This document shows, piece after piece, positions 1-11,774 of a stretch of 64,000 nucleotides of DNA (its first letter is position 1; every line of letters starts with the position of its first letter). Origin of the DNA: Avena insularis (taxonomy: Eukaryota; Streptophyta; Magnoliopsida; Poales; Poaceae); contig CM042694.1 of assembly GCA_023614405.1 (NCBI GenBank), positions 87,651,285 through 87,715,284 on the forward strand, given 5' to 3'. Both the position numbers and the translations under genes were made by a program. The notes beneath the pieces were generated by a model. The model was not told the origin of the DNA, did no database searches, and saw only the letters and a program-made list of their open reading frames with translations.

Positions 1-213
1 CTGCAGCAGTCATATTGAGATGGTGCTGTAGGACAAACTTGGGAATCTTCCCATCTTAAGAGGATGGACTCCTAACAGCTTCTTCTTCACCATGTCGACA
101 ACAATCGCCCATACTTGCCCATAGTGATGAGCACACTGGTTGGCAAATGGACCAAGTGTAAAACTCCACAGATTTAGGTTTCCTGCAGGTAGAAATGACA
201 CATGAGAGCACAA
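1..213 (-). pseudogene. Partial duplicate of the 3' end of the DUF1618 gene
   Basis: The first ~145 bases repeat the 3' end of the DUF1618 gene at 1,392-2,683 in the same orientation. Both encode the same C-terminal stretch (AHHYGQVWAI, VDMVKKKLLGVHPL, MGRFPSL) with a few substitutions. The duplicate lacks a short 10-base insertion seen near the stop of the longer copy. Upstream of about 145 the similarity ends. The reading frame continues to 213 through unrelated residues, so this may be an exon fragment of a paralogue cut by the window edge or an alternative last exon. No domain core is present. Sure of the duplication, unsure of its origin. Confidence 0.75.
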
Positions 214-628
214 GTAGAAGGAAACATTAAAATACCATGCTCAAATTGTAGCGTTGTACTTGTACATGCTAACTGTAATAACATAAACCGCTAAGTTTTG
301 TGGCCACAATGAGAATGAGGAGGTCAATATTATCTCTACTATCAGTAAAAAAGCCATTGCTCTGTAGTTGTAAACCGGTCTTAATACTCAGCTTCCTTCC
401 CATGGAAATCTAAAAGGGAATAAAGTCAATCAACGTTCTTGCATGTTGTTCGATCATTGGATGTTTTTCCATCCATATCTTGTTAAAAACAGTAACAAAT
501 TATAAACCCCAACGGTATAATGAGCAGAAATAAAATGACAATCTTTATATAAACGCCAACGACGGATTTTTTTTCATCCATGAGCTAATGATGGGGATGA
601 TATGTGGATGTCTTCATTAAAAACAGTA

Positions 629-732
629 CTCCCTTTGATCTAAATCACTTGTCACAGTTTTAGGCAAAATATCGTCTAAAATATGTCTAGGTTTAACGAA
701 TCTTTGACAAGTAAAATTTGGATCGAAGGGAG
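629..732. mobile_element. Stowaway-like MITE
   Basis: A ~104-bp AT-rich element. Its ends are inverted repeats (CTCCCTTTGATCTAAAT and its near complement ATTTGGATCGAAGGGAG). A TA dinucleotide precedes it; the right flank is CA, so the second TA has decayed. Non-coding. Confidence 0.75.
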
Positions 733-764
733 CAACGAATTTTATACGCCAGTCGATATTATGC

Positions 765-815
765 GTGTGTGTGTGTGTGGTGGTGGTGGTGGTGGTGGGG
801 GGGGGGGGGGGGGGG
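765..815. repeat. Compound microsatellite (GT)n-(GGT)n-(G)n
   Basis: An uninterrupted run passes from GT repeats to GGT repeats to a G homopolymer of about 20. It lies 30 bp from the MITE ending at 732. The homopolymer length is likely to be unreliable in any assembly. Confidence 0.95.
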
Positions 816-1047
816 TTAACAGGGAAAGTATTCAATATGTAAATGCGACAAAAAGAACATAGATTACTATGCAACAGTGCAACATACGAGATTACAAGCG
901 CTCGTGTTTATGTTCATGCAATCAATGGAACCATTTGAATATTAGAATAATTTGTGGCACCTCTCACAATAAGTTATTGTACTTTCTCTCCAAAGAAACG
1001 TATGCACATATAAACCAGGAGGATAGAAAAAAATGAATAATTTACTA

Positions 1048-1167
1048 CTTCCTCTGACCCATATTAGTTGACTTGAATTTGTCTAGATTCGGATGTATCT
1101 AGACATGTTTTAGTACTAGATACCGAATCTAGATAAATCCAAGTAAACTAATATGGATTGGAGGGAG
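1048..1167. mobile_element. Stowaway MITE, ~120 bp
   Basis: Terminal inverted repeats open CTTCCTCTGACCCATATTAG and close with the complement ending GGAGGGAG. TA duplications are at 1,046-1,047 and 1,168-1,169. The interior is itself a long inverted repeat, so the element could fold into one hairpin. It sits ~225 bp past the DUF1618 stop codon, in its 3' flank. Confidence 0.9.
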
Positions 1168-1391
1168 TATAATAATTTACCTTATCTCATGAAATTGCGG
1201 TGATTTCACTTTTCAAAGTCCCTCGCAATAAAAATAAAAATTCGTTTCGCAGAAATTCAGATTCAACGATAAAAGAAGCGTCAGTATTAACCTTGATAAT
1301 ACCTCTTTTTATAATAAGACTCTTGCTACTATCAAACTTTGACAAACACAATGCGAATATACGACTCTATGCAAGCCGTTCTAGGTCTCCC

Positions 1392-2683
1392 TTAAGTTGA
1401 ACCTGAAGCTGCAGCAGTCATATTGAGATGGCTGGAGATGGTGCTGTAGAACAAACTTGGGAATCTTCCCATCTGAAGAGGATGGACTCCTAACAGCTTC
1501 TTCTTCACCATGTCGACACTAATCGCCCATACTTGCCCATAGTGATGAGCATACTGGTTGGCCAAGAAGCAGACAATGTTGTCTTCGTGTAAGCTCAACA
1601 TTGGCATGTCAACATAGAGAAACCCGAAATTTGGTTTGACGTCAAACTCCAATAATGTCCCAGGCAGCAGCTCAGCAATGCTGACACCGTCACCCACGGT
1701 AAGTTGTCTAGCCTCGAGCGTGGAGTCCGTGTCCCAGTCCTCGAGCTGGAACCATGGACTTGTAGCTGTAGTGGTAGTAACCCACGTGGTAGACACCCAA
1801 GCCCCCAAGGTTAAAGGAGAAACCACATCAATGACCTTGATGCGGAGGGTGTCGCCGGACATGTCGATGATAACGTCGCGAGGTGGTAACCAGGCGTCGG
1901 TCCACGGTTGGTAGAAATCTGGCAACGCGATGTGGTGGAACTCAGGGTTACCTTGGAGGACATCGCCGATGAGGATGCCTTTGGTTAAGCTGACGAATGC
2001 TAGGACACCGCCGCCGCCAACAGCGATAACCTTGTCGGGTGAAAAGTCGGCGTCTCCGCCGTTCTCCTCGAGTAGAAAGAGGGGTTTCTTGATGGTCCAA
2101 GTTCCTGTCTCGGAGCAGAAGAGGCAGAGCTCGAACTCTCCTGTCCCCTTCCTTGTTAGCACCGCGACATGCTGCCACCGCCGTCATGTGACAGGAGGCC
2201 GACCGCACAGGGTTCGCCGATCGCGCGCAAGTCCATGGGTTGCGGGAGTGGGACCAGTTCGAGCGACGGAGCGTGAGCGCCGCCGTGGCCACAGCCGGGC
2301 CGGTAGACGTAGTAATCGGGGAATATACAGCTCTTCGGGAGTATGTCCATGCTAAGGAGGATGAGCCCGCCGTAAGTGGAGTGGATCAAGGGCTTCTCGG
2401 TGAAATGGTTGTCGCTGAAATCGTGGTCGGGGGACCAGGCGAGGACGTAGGAGACGAGAGGCGGGCTGGCGACGAACAAGCTGACCCGAACGGAAATCCC
2501 GCCGAAGAAATTGTCTGGGTCCTCGATGTGGCAGATGGCGGTGGTGGCGTTGATCGATTCGCCGACCAAGGGCTCGCTAGCGAGGAGGCAGCTCTTTGGC
2601 GGGTCGGCGGCGGCGGCGGCGACGCCGGGCGGACCTATCAAACCTAGCGAAATTTCCTCACTAGTAGCATGAATCGGATCCAT
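1392..2683 (-). pseudogene. DUF1618-family protein gene, frameshifted
   Basis: Two minus-strand reading frames abut. Bases 2,683-2,156 give 175 residues starting MDPIHATSEE; bases 2,162-1,392 give the C-terminal 256 residues. Together they make a ~430-residue protein of the usual size for grass DUF1618 proteins, a large F-box-like family of unknown function. The second half shows the family's typical strand pattern (ETGTWTIKKPL, GGVLAFVSLTKGILIGDVL, SGDTLRIKVIDV). The switch lies near 2,160, where a one-base indel puts TAA in frame. I infer a frameshift rather than an intron, because no good GT/AG pair lies there and the frames overlap by a few bases. A sequencing error is also possible. A run of GCC codons encodes an alanine tract near residue 25. 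A TATA-like box lies about 160 bp upstream. Confidence 0.8.
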
Positions 2684-2842
2684 CCTAGCTAGTTTCGCCT
2701 GGATTGAATTGAACTGGACTTTCTCGGATGGATCTTGATGATCACCGGGCGGATCAGTTGGAGACGGACGAGGAACAAGATGCTGGATCGATGGGTTGGA
2801 ATCCTCCTACTTTGGTGCCCCCACACGAGCTGATACGTGTAA

Positions 2843-2854
2843 GTTTATATAAAC
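2843..2854 (-). promoter_or_regulatory. Candidate TATA box of the DUF1618 gene
   Basis: The palindromic string GTTTATATAAAC lies about 160 bp upstream of the ATG at 2,683. It is the only strong TATA-like string just upstream of the gene. Spacing is plausible for a plant promoter with a ~130-base leader; there is no other support. Confidence 0.4.
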
Positions 2855-2859
2855 CTAAT

Positions 2860-3823
2860 TAACTCTTAACCCTCGGCGTCTTTGATGTCCGCAAATATGT
2901 AGGGTTGTTAGGTGCATGCAAAACCACCGACCAAAACAACTTCAGAAGGGTTAGGGGCTATTATTTCGGTTTTAGAAACTTGTGGGATTATCTACACCAT
3001 TTTTTCACATGAGGGGGCTTATGTCCAAAACAACCACCGTTTCTTCTGGCAGCGATTGTCAAGAAGCTTCATCGGCGGTTCATCTTTTTTCTTTGTCTTG
3101 GGGACGGGTGCGGCCTTCCGCATTCGTTCGGCGACTTCTCATCCGCAACCAACAATGTCAGGCAGGGTCGGGGAGGTGCAGCAGCGTGACGCACCATCGA
3201 CACAGTCTGGAGGTTGAAATCTCAAAGATTTTGATGTAATTTTTGTTTTGTTGAGATGTTTTATAATGTTCGTCTTTTTTAATGCCAAAAATCCTATTCG
3301 CAAAAATAAATAATTTCTGGTACAACTTTGAGTGCATGTCCATGAGAAGGAGCATGAGAACGAGAAGCAAGGGATGAGACAGGAGCTGGGTTTGCCGTCA
3401 TCCTACTGGATGGATGTTACAGTGGTCGGTATTGCTTAAGCAGTTCACTGGCCCCACGATGGCCAACTTAACGTGGGCTGGGCTTGATAAGCGGCTTCGG
3501 CCTTCCTTATATGTTTGAAATTGTCGCGCATGTCTTCTTGCGATGCTACATAATTGATCAGCATCTATCTATTATAAATAGCCCACTGTTGTGCCAAATG
3601 TGCGGCCCGTACGGGCCCCAAAATTTTAAATAGGTCTACTATATATATTTACTATAATAAAAAAATATTAGATAGAATGGGCCTTATACCTTAGCTGGGC
3701 TGGTCAAACTGATCACGTGTGTCTGTGTGGTGGGATCGATCGTGGCTCCTAGCTAACTTAATCTGGCGGATGAATCCGACCGCATCGTGGCTAGCTCCAA
3801 ACAGCAAAAAAAAAATAAAAAAA
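2860..3823. other. Intergenic DNA without recognised features
   Basis: Short reading frames on both strands, none longer than ~100 codons and none with a recognisable domain. Base composition is ordinary intergenic. I see no terminal repeats. Confidence 0.5.
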
Positions 3824-3825
3824 TA

Positions 3826-3968
3826 CTTCCTCTATTTTAAAGTATAAGATGTTATCTAGACCCTTTTAATATGTAGGTTCACTTCAAACATAGACGAATC
3901 TACACACTAAAAGAAGTTAAGATACAATTCACAAATCTAAAACATCTTATATTTTAAAACGGAGGGAG
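3826..3968. mobile_element. Stowaway MITE, ~143 bp
   Basis: Opens CTTCCTCTATTTTAAAGTAT and closes with the inverted complement ending ACGGAGGGAG. TA duplications are at 3,824-3,825 and 3,969-3,970. AT-rich, non-coding. Confidence 0.9.
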
Positions 3969-4160
3969 TACTACAGGAGAACTCCACCTCCACAGGACCA
4001 CGCGAGTCGCGGGACACCACGCGGATACGCCGACGCGGGACTCGAGCCCAACGCAGGTCACCGGTCGCCGATTTTGTTTTCAGTTTCTTGTTGATCTGAT
4101 CACTAATTGCACCTCGGGTACAATCTAGGACTGAGCTTATTTTTAAATTTTCCAATTGTA

Positions 4161-4234
4161 CTCCCTTCGCCATTTAGTGCGTAGATACGTTCGAATTTAA
4201 GTAAATCTTCAATATCCTTTTTAAGACGGAGGGA
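4161..4234. mobile_element. Short degenerate Stowaway-like MITE
   Basis: CTCCCTTCGCCATTTAG at the left is matched by a partial complement ending GACGGAGGGA at the right, with TA before and after. At ~74 bp it is about half the normal length, so it is probably internally deleted. Confidence 0.5.
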
Positions 4235-4784
4235 CTATGTATTTTCACCAGCGTTTTTAGAATCATGGGGCATAAATCTGGTTCCAGAAGGCCCAAGAGA
4301 AAAGAGAAGGAATGAAATCTAATTGTGTCTCAAAAGGCTATGGAGAGATTTGTTATAAAAGAAAAACAAGTGTCCTCAAACAATCAATCAATTGGTCTGT
4401 AAAAGAGTGATGTTGTTTAAATAAACATTATGCATCCGAAAGTTGATTACATATGATACTTAATATATCCAATCACAATATAGGATATTATGATATAGGC
4501 ACTTGGTTGATCCATAATTCCATATCATCTGAATTATTTAAACAGTTAGATGTATAATTCGTGGCTAAGATCTGATTGGAAGAAGGTCATGTAATTACGT
4601 TACATATTGAACATGGCAGACCCATTACGTGACATATTAAACGTGTAGGTCCACCCTGTAACCCGTGTAACCCATGTATTTTGGTTCCAGATCCGTTTCC
4701 AGTTCAAACTAATTAAAGAAAATAAGAATGACGGAATAGCCGGAGACTATATGCTGCCACCAAACGACGGATCAATTCCATATA

Positions 4785-4904
4785 CTTCCTCTGATTCATA
4801 TTATTGTTCTTAACTTTTTCTAGATACGAATATATCTAGTCTAAATACATAACTAGATATATAACGTAGATAAAGTTGAAAACAATAATATAAACCAGTG
4901 GGAG
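4785..4904. mobile_element. Stowaway MITE, ~120 bp
   Basis: Opens CTTCCTCTGATTCATATTAT and closes with the complement ending CCAGTGGGAG. TA precedes (4,783-4,784) and follows (4,905-4,906). Same size and similar ends to the element at 1,048-1,167. Confidence 0.85.
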
Positions 4905-5011
4905 TAGCTGCTTTTCTTTCTTTCTTCGTGCTCTCAATGTAGCTAGCTATGTAGCTAGATTAGCTAGAGTCGATAAGTTCTATCAGCTCGATCAATCAAA
5001 CCAAGACATCT

Positions 5012-6418
5012 GTTTTTTTTTGTATGCTTTTTTCTGAAAAGAATATATATTAATATCAAGAGACCAATTACATTCAGCATCTACAACAACGTATGCCATA
5101 ATGGCCTTACGGATACACACAACCCAGAAAAAAAGAAATATAAAAAAGAAAAGTCCCGCCACAGAGAACGATTTCTCGAAGCAACGACACTAACACCACC
5201 CACCAGTAGTCCAACCACTCCAATAATGATGCCTTCAAGAAGAAAACAATACACAAACGCCGTCGTCGCCAGATCAAAAATCATAGATTTTTACCCTGGA
5301 GAAAGTCCTCACTCGCAAAACAATGCCTTCAATAAGGCCATTGTCAGGCACAACCAATTAATGCTAGACCTTGGATTTTCACCCTGCACGGTAAGACTAG
5401 AAACTCTTTTTGTGTTATCGCCCCCACAAACAGTCTTTGTTGCGAGTCACAGATCACACAACCAGATCCTCGTCGCCACAAAGACTTAAAACACCATAGC
5501 TTTCCTAATGTTCCAGGTTTCCTGACATTTTCCGCATCTGACTTCATCATGGATAGTCGAAAATATGACACATGATGGTAACAGATATCAGAGCTTCGCA
5601 ATGCTCCCGCTGAAACCAAACAGCTAGAAAAACATGTGTACGCCTGACCGAATTCAATCCGATCCAGCAATCTTCAGGCATAGTCGCCCATGGGAGTTCA
5701 CCTGCGGAGCCTTCAGGAACTCGCCGCTCCAACCCAGATCATTAAGGAAAGGCAATAGCAGATCTTCATCTTCGAGCGGAAGGAACCCTAGAACCGCCAC
5801 CTTTATTCGCATGACTCGTACCCCCCACGCTACCAGCCATCATCCAGCAAAAGCAGGTATCCAAGGAGATGGAAGCCTAGCGCCTGGCTACAGAAATAGC
5901 CAGCGAGAATCGCGAGATCCCGGCAACACAAGCCCTAGCTGGCCCAAATCTAGATCCAGATGCCAAGGGCGTGGCCCAGATCCAGATCGTGGCTAGAACG
6001 CACACCGGCGGCGCCTGGACAACCACACCGGCGGCACGCTGCCTCCTCCTCATTGCCGCTCCGCTCGAGAGGACCTCAGGCACCGGCCAGCCCGGTCGCG
6101 CCGTCCAATGCCCTTTGCTGGCGCCCACCACCCCGCATGAACCACCAAGAGACAGCTCCCCTGCCCCACCGCCGATTTGACGGATGGGCGCCGCCACCGC
6201 CGCCGGCGGGCGGCAGCAGCGGCATCCAGGAAGAAGGAGAACAAGGGCTTTGGGCTCGATGCGGGGGATCCTCCAGAGTCGCTCGGGAGGGGAGCGACTC
6301 GGGAGGCTGCTATCTCAAGGTAAATTTTCGCGATGAATCTATGCAACATATCTCAAAGAAAGTAAATTTGATTCAGGACCAGATACGGATCCACCCCCCC
6401 TCGTAGCTCGCCCGCCCA
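5012..6418 (-). mobile_element. Non-LTR retroposon, minus strand, no intact ORF
   Basis: Read on the minus strand, the element ends near 5,060-5,012 with a 3' tail typical of grass LINE-derived retroposons: a run ending TATTAATATATATTC, then TTTTCAG, then an A-rich tail (poly-T on the plus strand). The opposite end (5,850-6,330) is GC-rich, like the 5' leader of such elements. No reading frame over ~150 codons and no reverse transcriptase motif is present, so it is non-autonomous or badly decayed. The 5' boundary is approximate. Confidence 0.5.
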
Positions 6419-6430
6419 CGTGGAGACCCA

Positions 6431-6548
6431 TTGGTCCCGGTTCGTGCGCGAACCGGGACTATGCTAGTCCCGAGTGATTGGTCCCGGTTCTGGAACCGGG
6501 ACCAATGGCCCTTATGAACCGCGACTAGAGGCCATTTTTCCACCAGTG
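6431..6548 (-). mobile_element. CACTA-type transposon end fragment
   Basis: Read from 6,548 leftward, the sequence opens CACTGGTGGAAAAATGGCC, a CACTA-type terminus. Subterminal palindromes follow, built from GGTCCCGGTTC and its complement GAACCGGGACC. No second terminus was found nearby, so this looks like an isolated end. It is a different family from the 24-29 kb element, whose subterminal core is ACACCGGTTC. Confidence 0.65.
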
Positions 6549-7291
6549 GTAGCAGGTAAAACCCATGCTGCAATATAGATGTTGTGAATTTAGCACCAAA
6601 ACAAATAGTGTATGATATATAGTGTAAATTTATTTATTTGTTCGTTAGTGAGTAGACTATAGAAAAAAAATCAGAAGACACATGTGTTATTATAAACACA
6701 CCTTGAGTACTATATCCAGCTGAGCATTTTTCTATTAGAGGTGAAAAAACAGAGCGGAAGATTGAAACGGTGCAAGCTCTTAGCCATATACTATTATTTA
6801 TGTTCCAAGATGTAAGACACTTTTAAGTCCGGAATTCACTTTTGATTTTGGGTGCATATGCTGCCTTTACCAAAAAACACATATTTCAAATTGTTAAAGA
6901 AAATCCTAAAAAACCCTTGTGCATCTTCACATTTTATGCACCCATGTAAACTATCGTGAAAAAGTGATATTTTTGTGGGTTCTATAGAAAAAGAAAAAAG
7001 TGTCTGATGATCAGTTTTATTTTGGCATCGAATTTTGTCTTTTTCGTAGGCAGCACAAAAGGTTGATTTTTCGTGAAAGGACTTTGTGTGCGCCGAGAAT
7101 CTAGAGCTGCACGCGCGTAGATATTTTTTCGAATGTTTGACATTTGAAAATACGTTTAAATACATTTGAAAAAAGGGAACATATTCACCAATAGCCAAAG
7201 CAACTCTCTCGCTTTAGCAACAAAGGCAGTATTTTATTCTTATAATAGAAAATGGTTGTTTAACACCTGTATACGATTGAAACCTTCACCT
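6549..7291. other. Intergenic DNA without recognised features
   Basis: AT-rich sequence with only short reading frames. I see no terminal repeats or domain signals. It ends at the target-site duplication of the gypsy element. Confidence 0.5.
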
Positions 7292-8177
7292 TGATGACCC
7301 ACAAGTATAGGGGGTGTATCGTAGTATTTTCGAGGCAAGTGAAACCCAATTTATTGATTCGACACAAGGGGAGGCAAAGAATATTTATAAGCCTTAACAA
7401 CTGAGTTGTCAATTCGGCTGCACCTGGAAACAATCTTGCTCACAGCAGTTTATCAGTAGCAATAGTTTTGTAGTAGGAATAGTAAAGTAACAACAGTAGT
7501 AAAGCAAAGACAATAGTAACAAAGGCGGTAAACAGTGGGATTCGAGTGCGGTAGGCATAGGGATGGATGGACGGGCGTTGCATGGACAAGACAATTCACG
7601 TAGCAATCAGAACATAGGGCAATTGCAGATAAATAAGATAAAGCATCTAAGTACTAGACAATCCTAGACATGTGTTCCATATATAGTCATACGTGCTCAC
7701 AATGAGAACTTGCACAACATCTTTTGTCCTGCCAGCCTATTTGCAGCGGGGCCTCTAGAGAACTACTGGCAATTAAGGTGCTCCTGTTAATAAAGCACCA
7801 GAGCAAAGCATTAATACTCCGTGAACACATGTGATCCTCACATCAAAGCCATTCCCTTCCAGTTATCCCGATTTCTGTCACTTCGGGGCCATAGGTTCCA
7901 GACAACAACGTGTGTATACAACTTGCAGATAAGACCAAAAACAATACTATCATAATGAATCAATAACATGTTCAGATCTGAAATCATGGCACTCGGGCCC
8001 TAGTGACAAGCATTAAGCATAACAAGTCGCAACAAAGTCATAAAGCACTAATAAAAGATACTAGGCACCATGCCCTAACAATCTGATGCCATTACATGAA
8101 CGATCTCATCCAATCCCTACCATCCTCATAGCCTACAGCGGGGGATTACTCACTCATAGATGGGGGAAACATGGATG
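7292..8177 (-). repeat. Gypsy 3' LTR, distal part (interrupted)
   Basis: Matches 21,375-22,255 almost base for base. It continues at 16,409 after the Copia-1 insertion, whose target duplicate GGATG is at 8,173-8,177 and 16,404-16,408. Rejoined, the LTR would be ~1,437 bp against 1,432 bp for its partner. Confidence 0.9.
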
Positions 8178-9962
8178 TGTTGGAAATATGCCTTAGAGAC
8201 AAATAGTAGTAAGGACTATTATCATATTTCGTATAGTTTATGATTAAGTTTTGTATCATGCTATAACTGTGTTGAGTGGAAACATCAACACACGTGTGAT
8301 ATATAAACAAACCAGGGGTTCCCAGTGAAACTCTAGTCACTGGTTCATTGGTCAACAGATGATCATGTTTCCTGATCATGTGGCATTTATGCCAGTTGGA
8401 AATGAGGTCATCTCATTCTGAGAATGAGATGATGAACCAATACCCAACCTAAACATCGTGATTCGATCATGTCAGGAAGTTCAAGTTACGATGATTAGAA
8501 AAGGATCCTCGTAGACTATTCCTTAGACCGTGAGGCTATATCAATCACTGTCTCCCGAGAGTGCTTAGATAGCATCAAACGCCATCTAGTAAAACGGTGG
8601 TTATAAAGATGTGTTCAGATATTCGGAGGAAACCGTAGAGGCAATATATGTCAAGAGCGGGATTTGTCCGTTCATGTGACGGGAAGATACTCAAGGGCCC
8701 ACTCGGAGAAGTTATATCCAATAGCTGCGCAGCGTGTGATTAGATCACGGGGATATCACTTGTCGGAACGAGTCAAATAGCATTGTTCAGTAACGAGATT
8801 GAACCCGACATGAAGATGTCATTGATCAGATCTCGGGCAATGCAAGTATTGAATGACAAAGGGAATAAGACACGACTGTCACCGGTTCAAACGACGAAAG
8901 ATCTTCGTGGAATGCACAGGGGTCACATGGCCATCCAGGTCCCTGTGTTGATCATTGGTGCGGGAGTGTCCCGACCATGTCTGGAGTGTTCCCGAACCAT
9001 AGGGTATCACGCTTAAGGGCTTGATGATGCTTAGAGAGTGTTTATGGGATCGGTAGAATCACTGAAGAAAAGAAGGGAGAAAACCGGAAGGGTTTGTGAA
9101 GTCCGAGGATGTCCAGGAGGTGGAAGGTGTTCCATGGCCACGGAGATTAGATAATATGTGAATGAATGTTAAATATTGATTTAATCATTTATTCATAATT
9201 ATTTAAGAAAGAGAAAATCAATTAAAAGGTCAAAAAGGCTTAATGGGCCAATTTCTGGAGGGAAAGGGCCCATGAGGGAAAGGAGAGAGGGAGAAGGGAC
9301 CAAGGGGGAGGCTGGCTGGGCCTTGCCCCCCCCCCCGTGGGGCCCACTAGGGGCTGGCCGGCGACCACCCCTCCCCTGTCCTCTCCTTTAGTCCCACCCC
9401 AGGACTTGAGGGGAGGTAGTACCTCCCCTCCCCCTATATATAGTGGGGTATATTGGCCTAGAAAATACACCCAATAATCAATAAAGGTCTTCCCACTTTT
9501 GGGAGGACCTCTAATTGATATTTTCTCTCTCCCCCTCTCTCTCTCGTGACCGTGGTCCCAAGTCTAGACTGCACGAGCAAGAGACATCTTCACCGCGGAG
9601 CGCCATCGTGCTGCGAGATTCGAATCCGGGAGCTCTACTTCCGCAACTGCTGCTGGATCGGGGAAGCGAGAGTCATCGTCAGGCACCGGACGTGTGTAAC
9701 TCCCACGAGGTGTCGCACTTGAGGCACTCAAGTCGTTGGAGCCAGAAGGAGCGCAAGGACTTCATCACGACCTTGAGGTCAGCTTCGGCTCGTCTACATC
9801 AACCACGCTCTCCTAAGCGTTGACAACGCTTTTCGGTCTTCAAGGGTAAGTTCGCGAAAATCCCCTCCCGTTACTGTATTACTAATAGATAGGTCCTGGC
9901 AGCTTCAGGGGTTCAGGGGCATAGAGTAAAATTTTATTGTTTTTATGCGTGGAACCCCTACA
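8178..9962 (+). repeat. Copia-1 5' LTR
   Basis: 1,785 bp, TG...CA ended. A TATA-like string (CCCCTATATATAGTG) near 9,432 and the downstream pyrimidine-rich CT tract fit a promoter and transcription start within the LTR. Its best match is 14,611-16,403. Confidence 0.9.
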
Positions 9963-9963
9963 G

Positions 9964-9975
9964 TGGTATCAGAGC
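9964..9975 (+). promoter_or_regulatory. Copia-1 primer binding site (tRNA-iMet)
   Basis: TGGTATCAGAGC, the standard plant copia primer site complementary to the 3' end of initiator methionine tRNA, starts one base after the 5' LTR. Confidence 0.9.
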
Positions 9976-11066
9976 TAGATCTGTGCGTAGTAATGCTAGT
10001 ACGGGTAGAACACACGAGATGTAGCGTGTGGGCATTGATCTTTTAGTTGTTACCCTCCCACGTGTACTTGTGTATACCGCAGTAATGCTTGATGAAGCGG
10101 CCCCCAACCGACTTTACGCGTTCATTCGCGAGACTGGTCCATGCTTGACATACGGCTTGTACCGTATAAAGTGGCTTAGGGGGGTGTATGTCTCTCTCGC
10201 ATTAGTTGGTATACCATTTGCAACGGAGGGCCCCGAAAGGGGTGTAGTAGAGACAACTACTTGATCAACGTTGTGCTGAAAGTTCGTAGGTAAGAATGGT
10301 TCTTGTGTGAAAGCCCATTCAGCCACGTAAAACATGCAAAGATAAAGTAGAGGCGTCTAACTTTGTTTTGCAGGGAGGGCGTTGCTTTGTGATATGGTTG
10401 TGGCAAAGGTAAAGTAATTACCTTTTGTTGCATAGTAGTAGATAGTCACGAAGGTGACGAACTACCATGCCGGAGTGACACTGGTACCCTAGTGTCTATG
10501 GCGCCGGAACCCGGTGAAGGTGGATGGAGATCACGACGTGAAGGACCATATCACATAGCATTTACATTCAATGTTATTGTTTGTATGTCTTGTTGTGTGC
10601 TAGTATTAGATACTCGACGGTATCCTAATAAGAAGATCCCTGTTAAAATAACCAACGATTGTGTTCCCCCTTAGTGTGCACCACCAAGAAAGTTCTTTGG
10701 TATGAGGCGATCCAGGGTGACAGGCCTGGGTGTCATACATATCTACGTTCACATACAGTGGGTGTAAGCCATGTTGCACAACGAATACACTAAGGTTGAG
10801 TTGGCGAGCCTAGCACGCTAGAGAAGCGTGGCCTCGGAACGCGGATGGTCGAAAGATCGAGCACGAGTCACATGAATGATGTGACCGATGTTTAGCGTCC
10901 ACCCTTGAATCCACATTGATGGTCGTGACGATCGGGGGAGATGTGGCTGATAGGGGTCGTGTTATCACTAGGAACCCTCACTGGGATAGGTGTTTCTGAG
11001 TGGAGTTATTATTAACTCATTTAATTATAAACTTAGTCTAAATTCCTTTTGCAATTATAAATGTAG
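9976..11066 (+). other. Copia-1 untranslated leader
   Basis: About 1.1 kb between the primer site and gag with only short frames. This is the usual place for packaging and dimerisation signals; none can be pinpointed by eye. The equivalent leader in Copia-2 (54.8-56.0 kb) is recognisably related. Confidence 0.6.
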
Positions 11067-11774
11067 ATGGCTCACCGTGAAGCTTATTTTGAGATTAAGG
11101 ATTGGGTAAAGGGTGAAAAACTTAGACTTGATGGATCCAACTTCCCTAGTTGGCTTGTGCGCCTAGATGATCTCCTGACTAGGAATCATATGGTAGATTA
11201 CATACACCGCACGATGGATTTGACTGAGCCAGACAACTATGAGACCCCACAAGAGCGGGTAGACCGCTACTATCGCCAAGAGATGTCCACTTACATTCAG
11301 ATAATAATGCGTTACGGGATGGTGGATGAACTACATCCGCTCATTGGTGATCTTGACCCATATTCGATGGTGGATCAGCTGAGAGCAGAGTTCATAGGCC
11401 ATGTGCGCATGTGGAAGCACGAGTTGCTTGGAGAGTTCCTTTCCATACAGATGGAGGAGCATACATGTCTGAAGAGTCACTTGGAGCGCATGTTTGATGC
11501 ACACACGAGACTGGTTCACTTCGTGGATTACTGGAAGGCTGATCCATTTGCGATAGACGTACTGCTTCGGTCATTGCCTCCCAGCTACAAAGGACATGTC
11601 CGGAGTAGCATCATGAGTGGTGATACGGAAGCATTGGACTTCCATGAGTTCATATTACGTTTCCGGAACGTAAAGGTTGAACCAATCGCCGGAGAGGTCA
11701 TCGATGACCAAGGTATATATTTGATATACAGTTTTATAAATGTTATAATCTTGCAAACACATTTGCAGTGTTAA
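11067..11774 (+). CDS. Copia-1 Gag-like protein, 235 residues
   Basis: The ATG at 11,067 opens a frame starting MAHREAYFEIKDWVKGEKL. Residues ~20-35 carry the copia gag signature LDGSNFPSWLVRLDDLL (family pattern: L-x-G-x-N-F-x-x-W). The middle is helical and acidic, with the conserved LLRSLPPSYKGHV near residue 170, matching the UBN2/retrotransposon gag family that forms the virus-like particle. No CCHC zinc knuckle is seen; the frame stops at 11,774 near where it would begin. Downstream, scattered codons of a decayed protease (a DTC motif in place of DTG) appear near 11,780. This is the only intact gene of the element, so it may supply particle protein while relying on another copy for pol. 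A trans role is inference. Confidence 0.8.
   Translation: MAHREAYFEIKDWVKGEKLRLDGSNFPSWLVRLDDLLTRNHMVDYIHRTMDLTEPDNYETPQERVDRYYRQEMSTYIQIIMRYGMVDELHPLIGDLDPYSMVDQLRAEFIGHVRMWKHELLGEFLSIQMEEHTCLKSHLERMFDAHTRLVHFVDYWKADPFAIDVLLRSLPPSYKGHVRSSIMSGDTEALDFHEFILRFRNVKVEPIAGEVIDDQGIYLIYSFINVIILQTHLQC

Noticed and set aside
1392..2683. DUF1618 frame change as a spliced intron
   Set aside because: The two frames overlap by a few bases, and no donor/acceptor pair leaves a plausible intron there.
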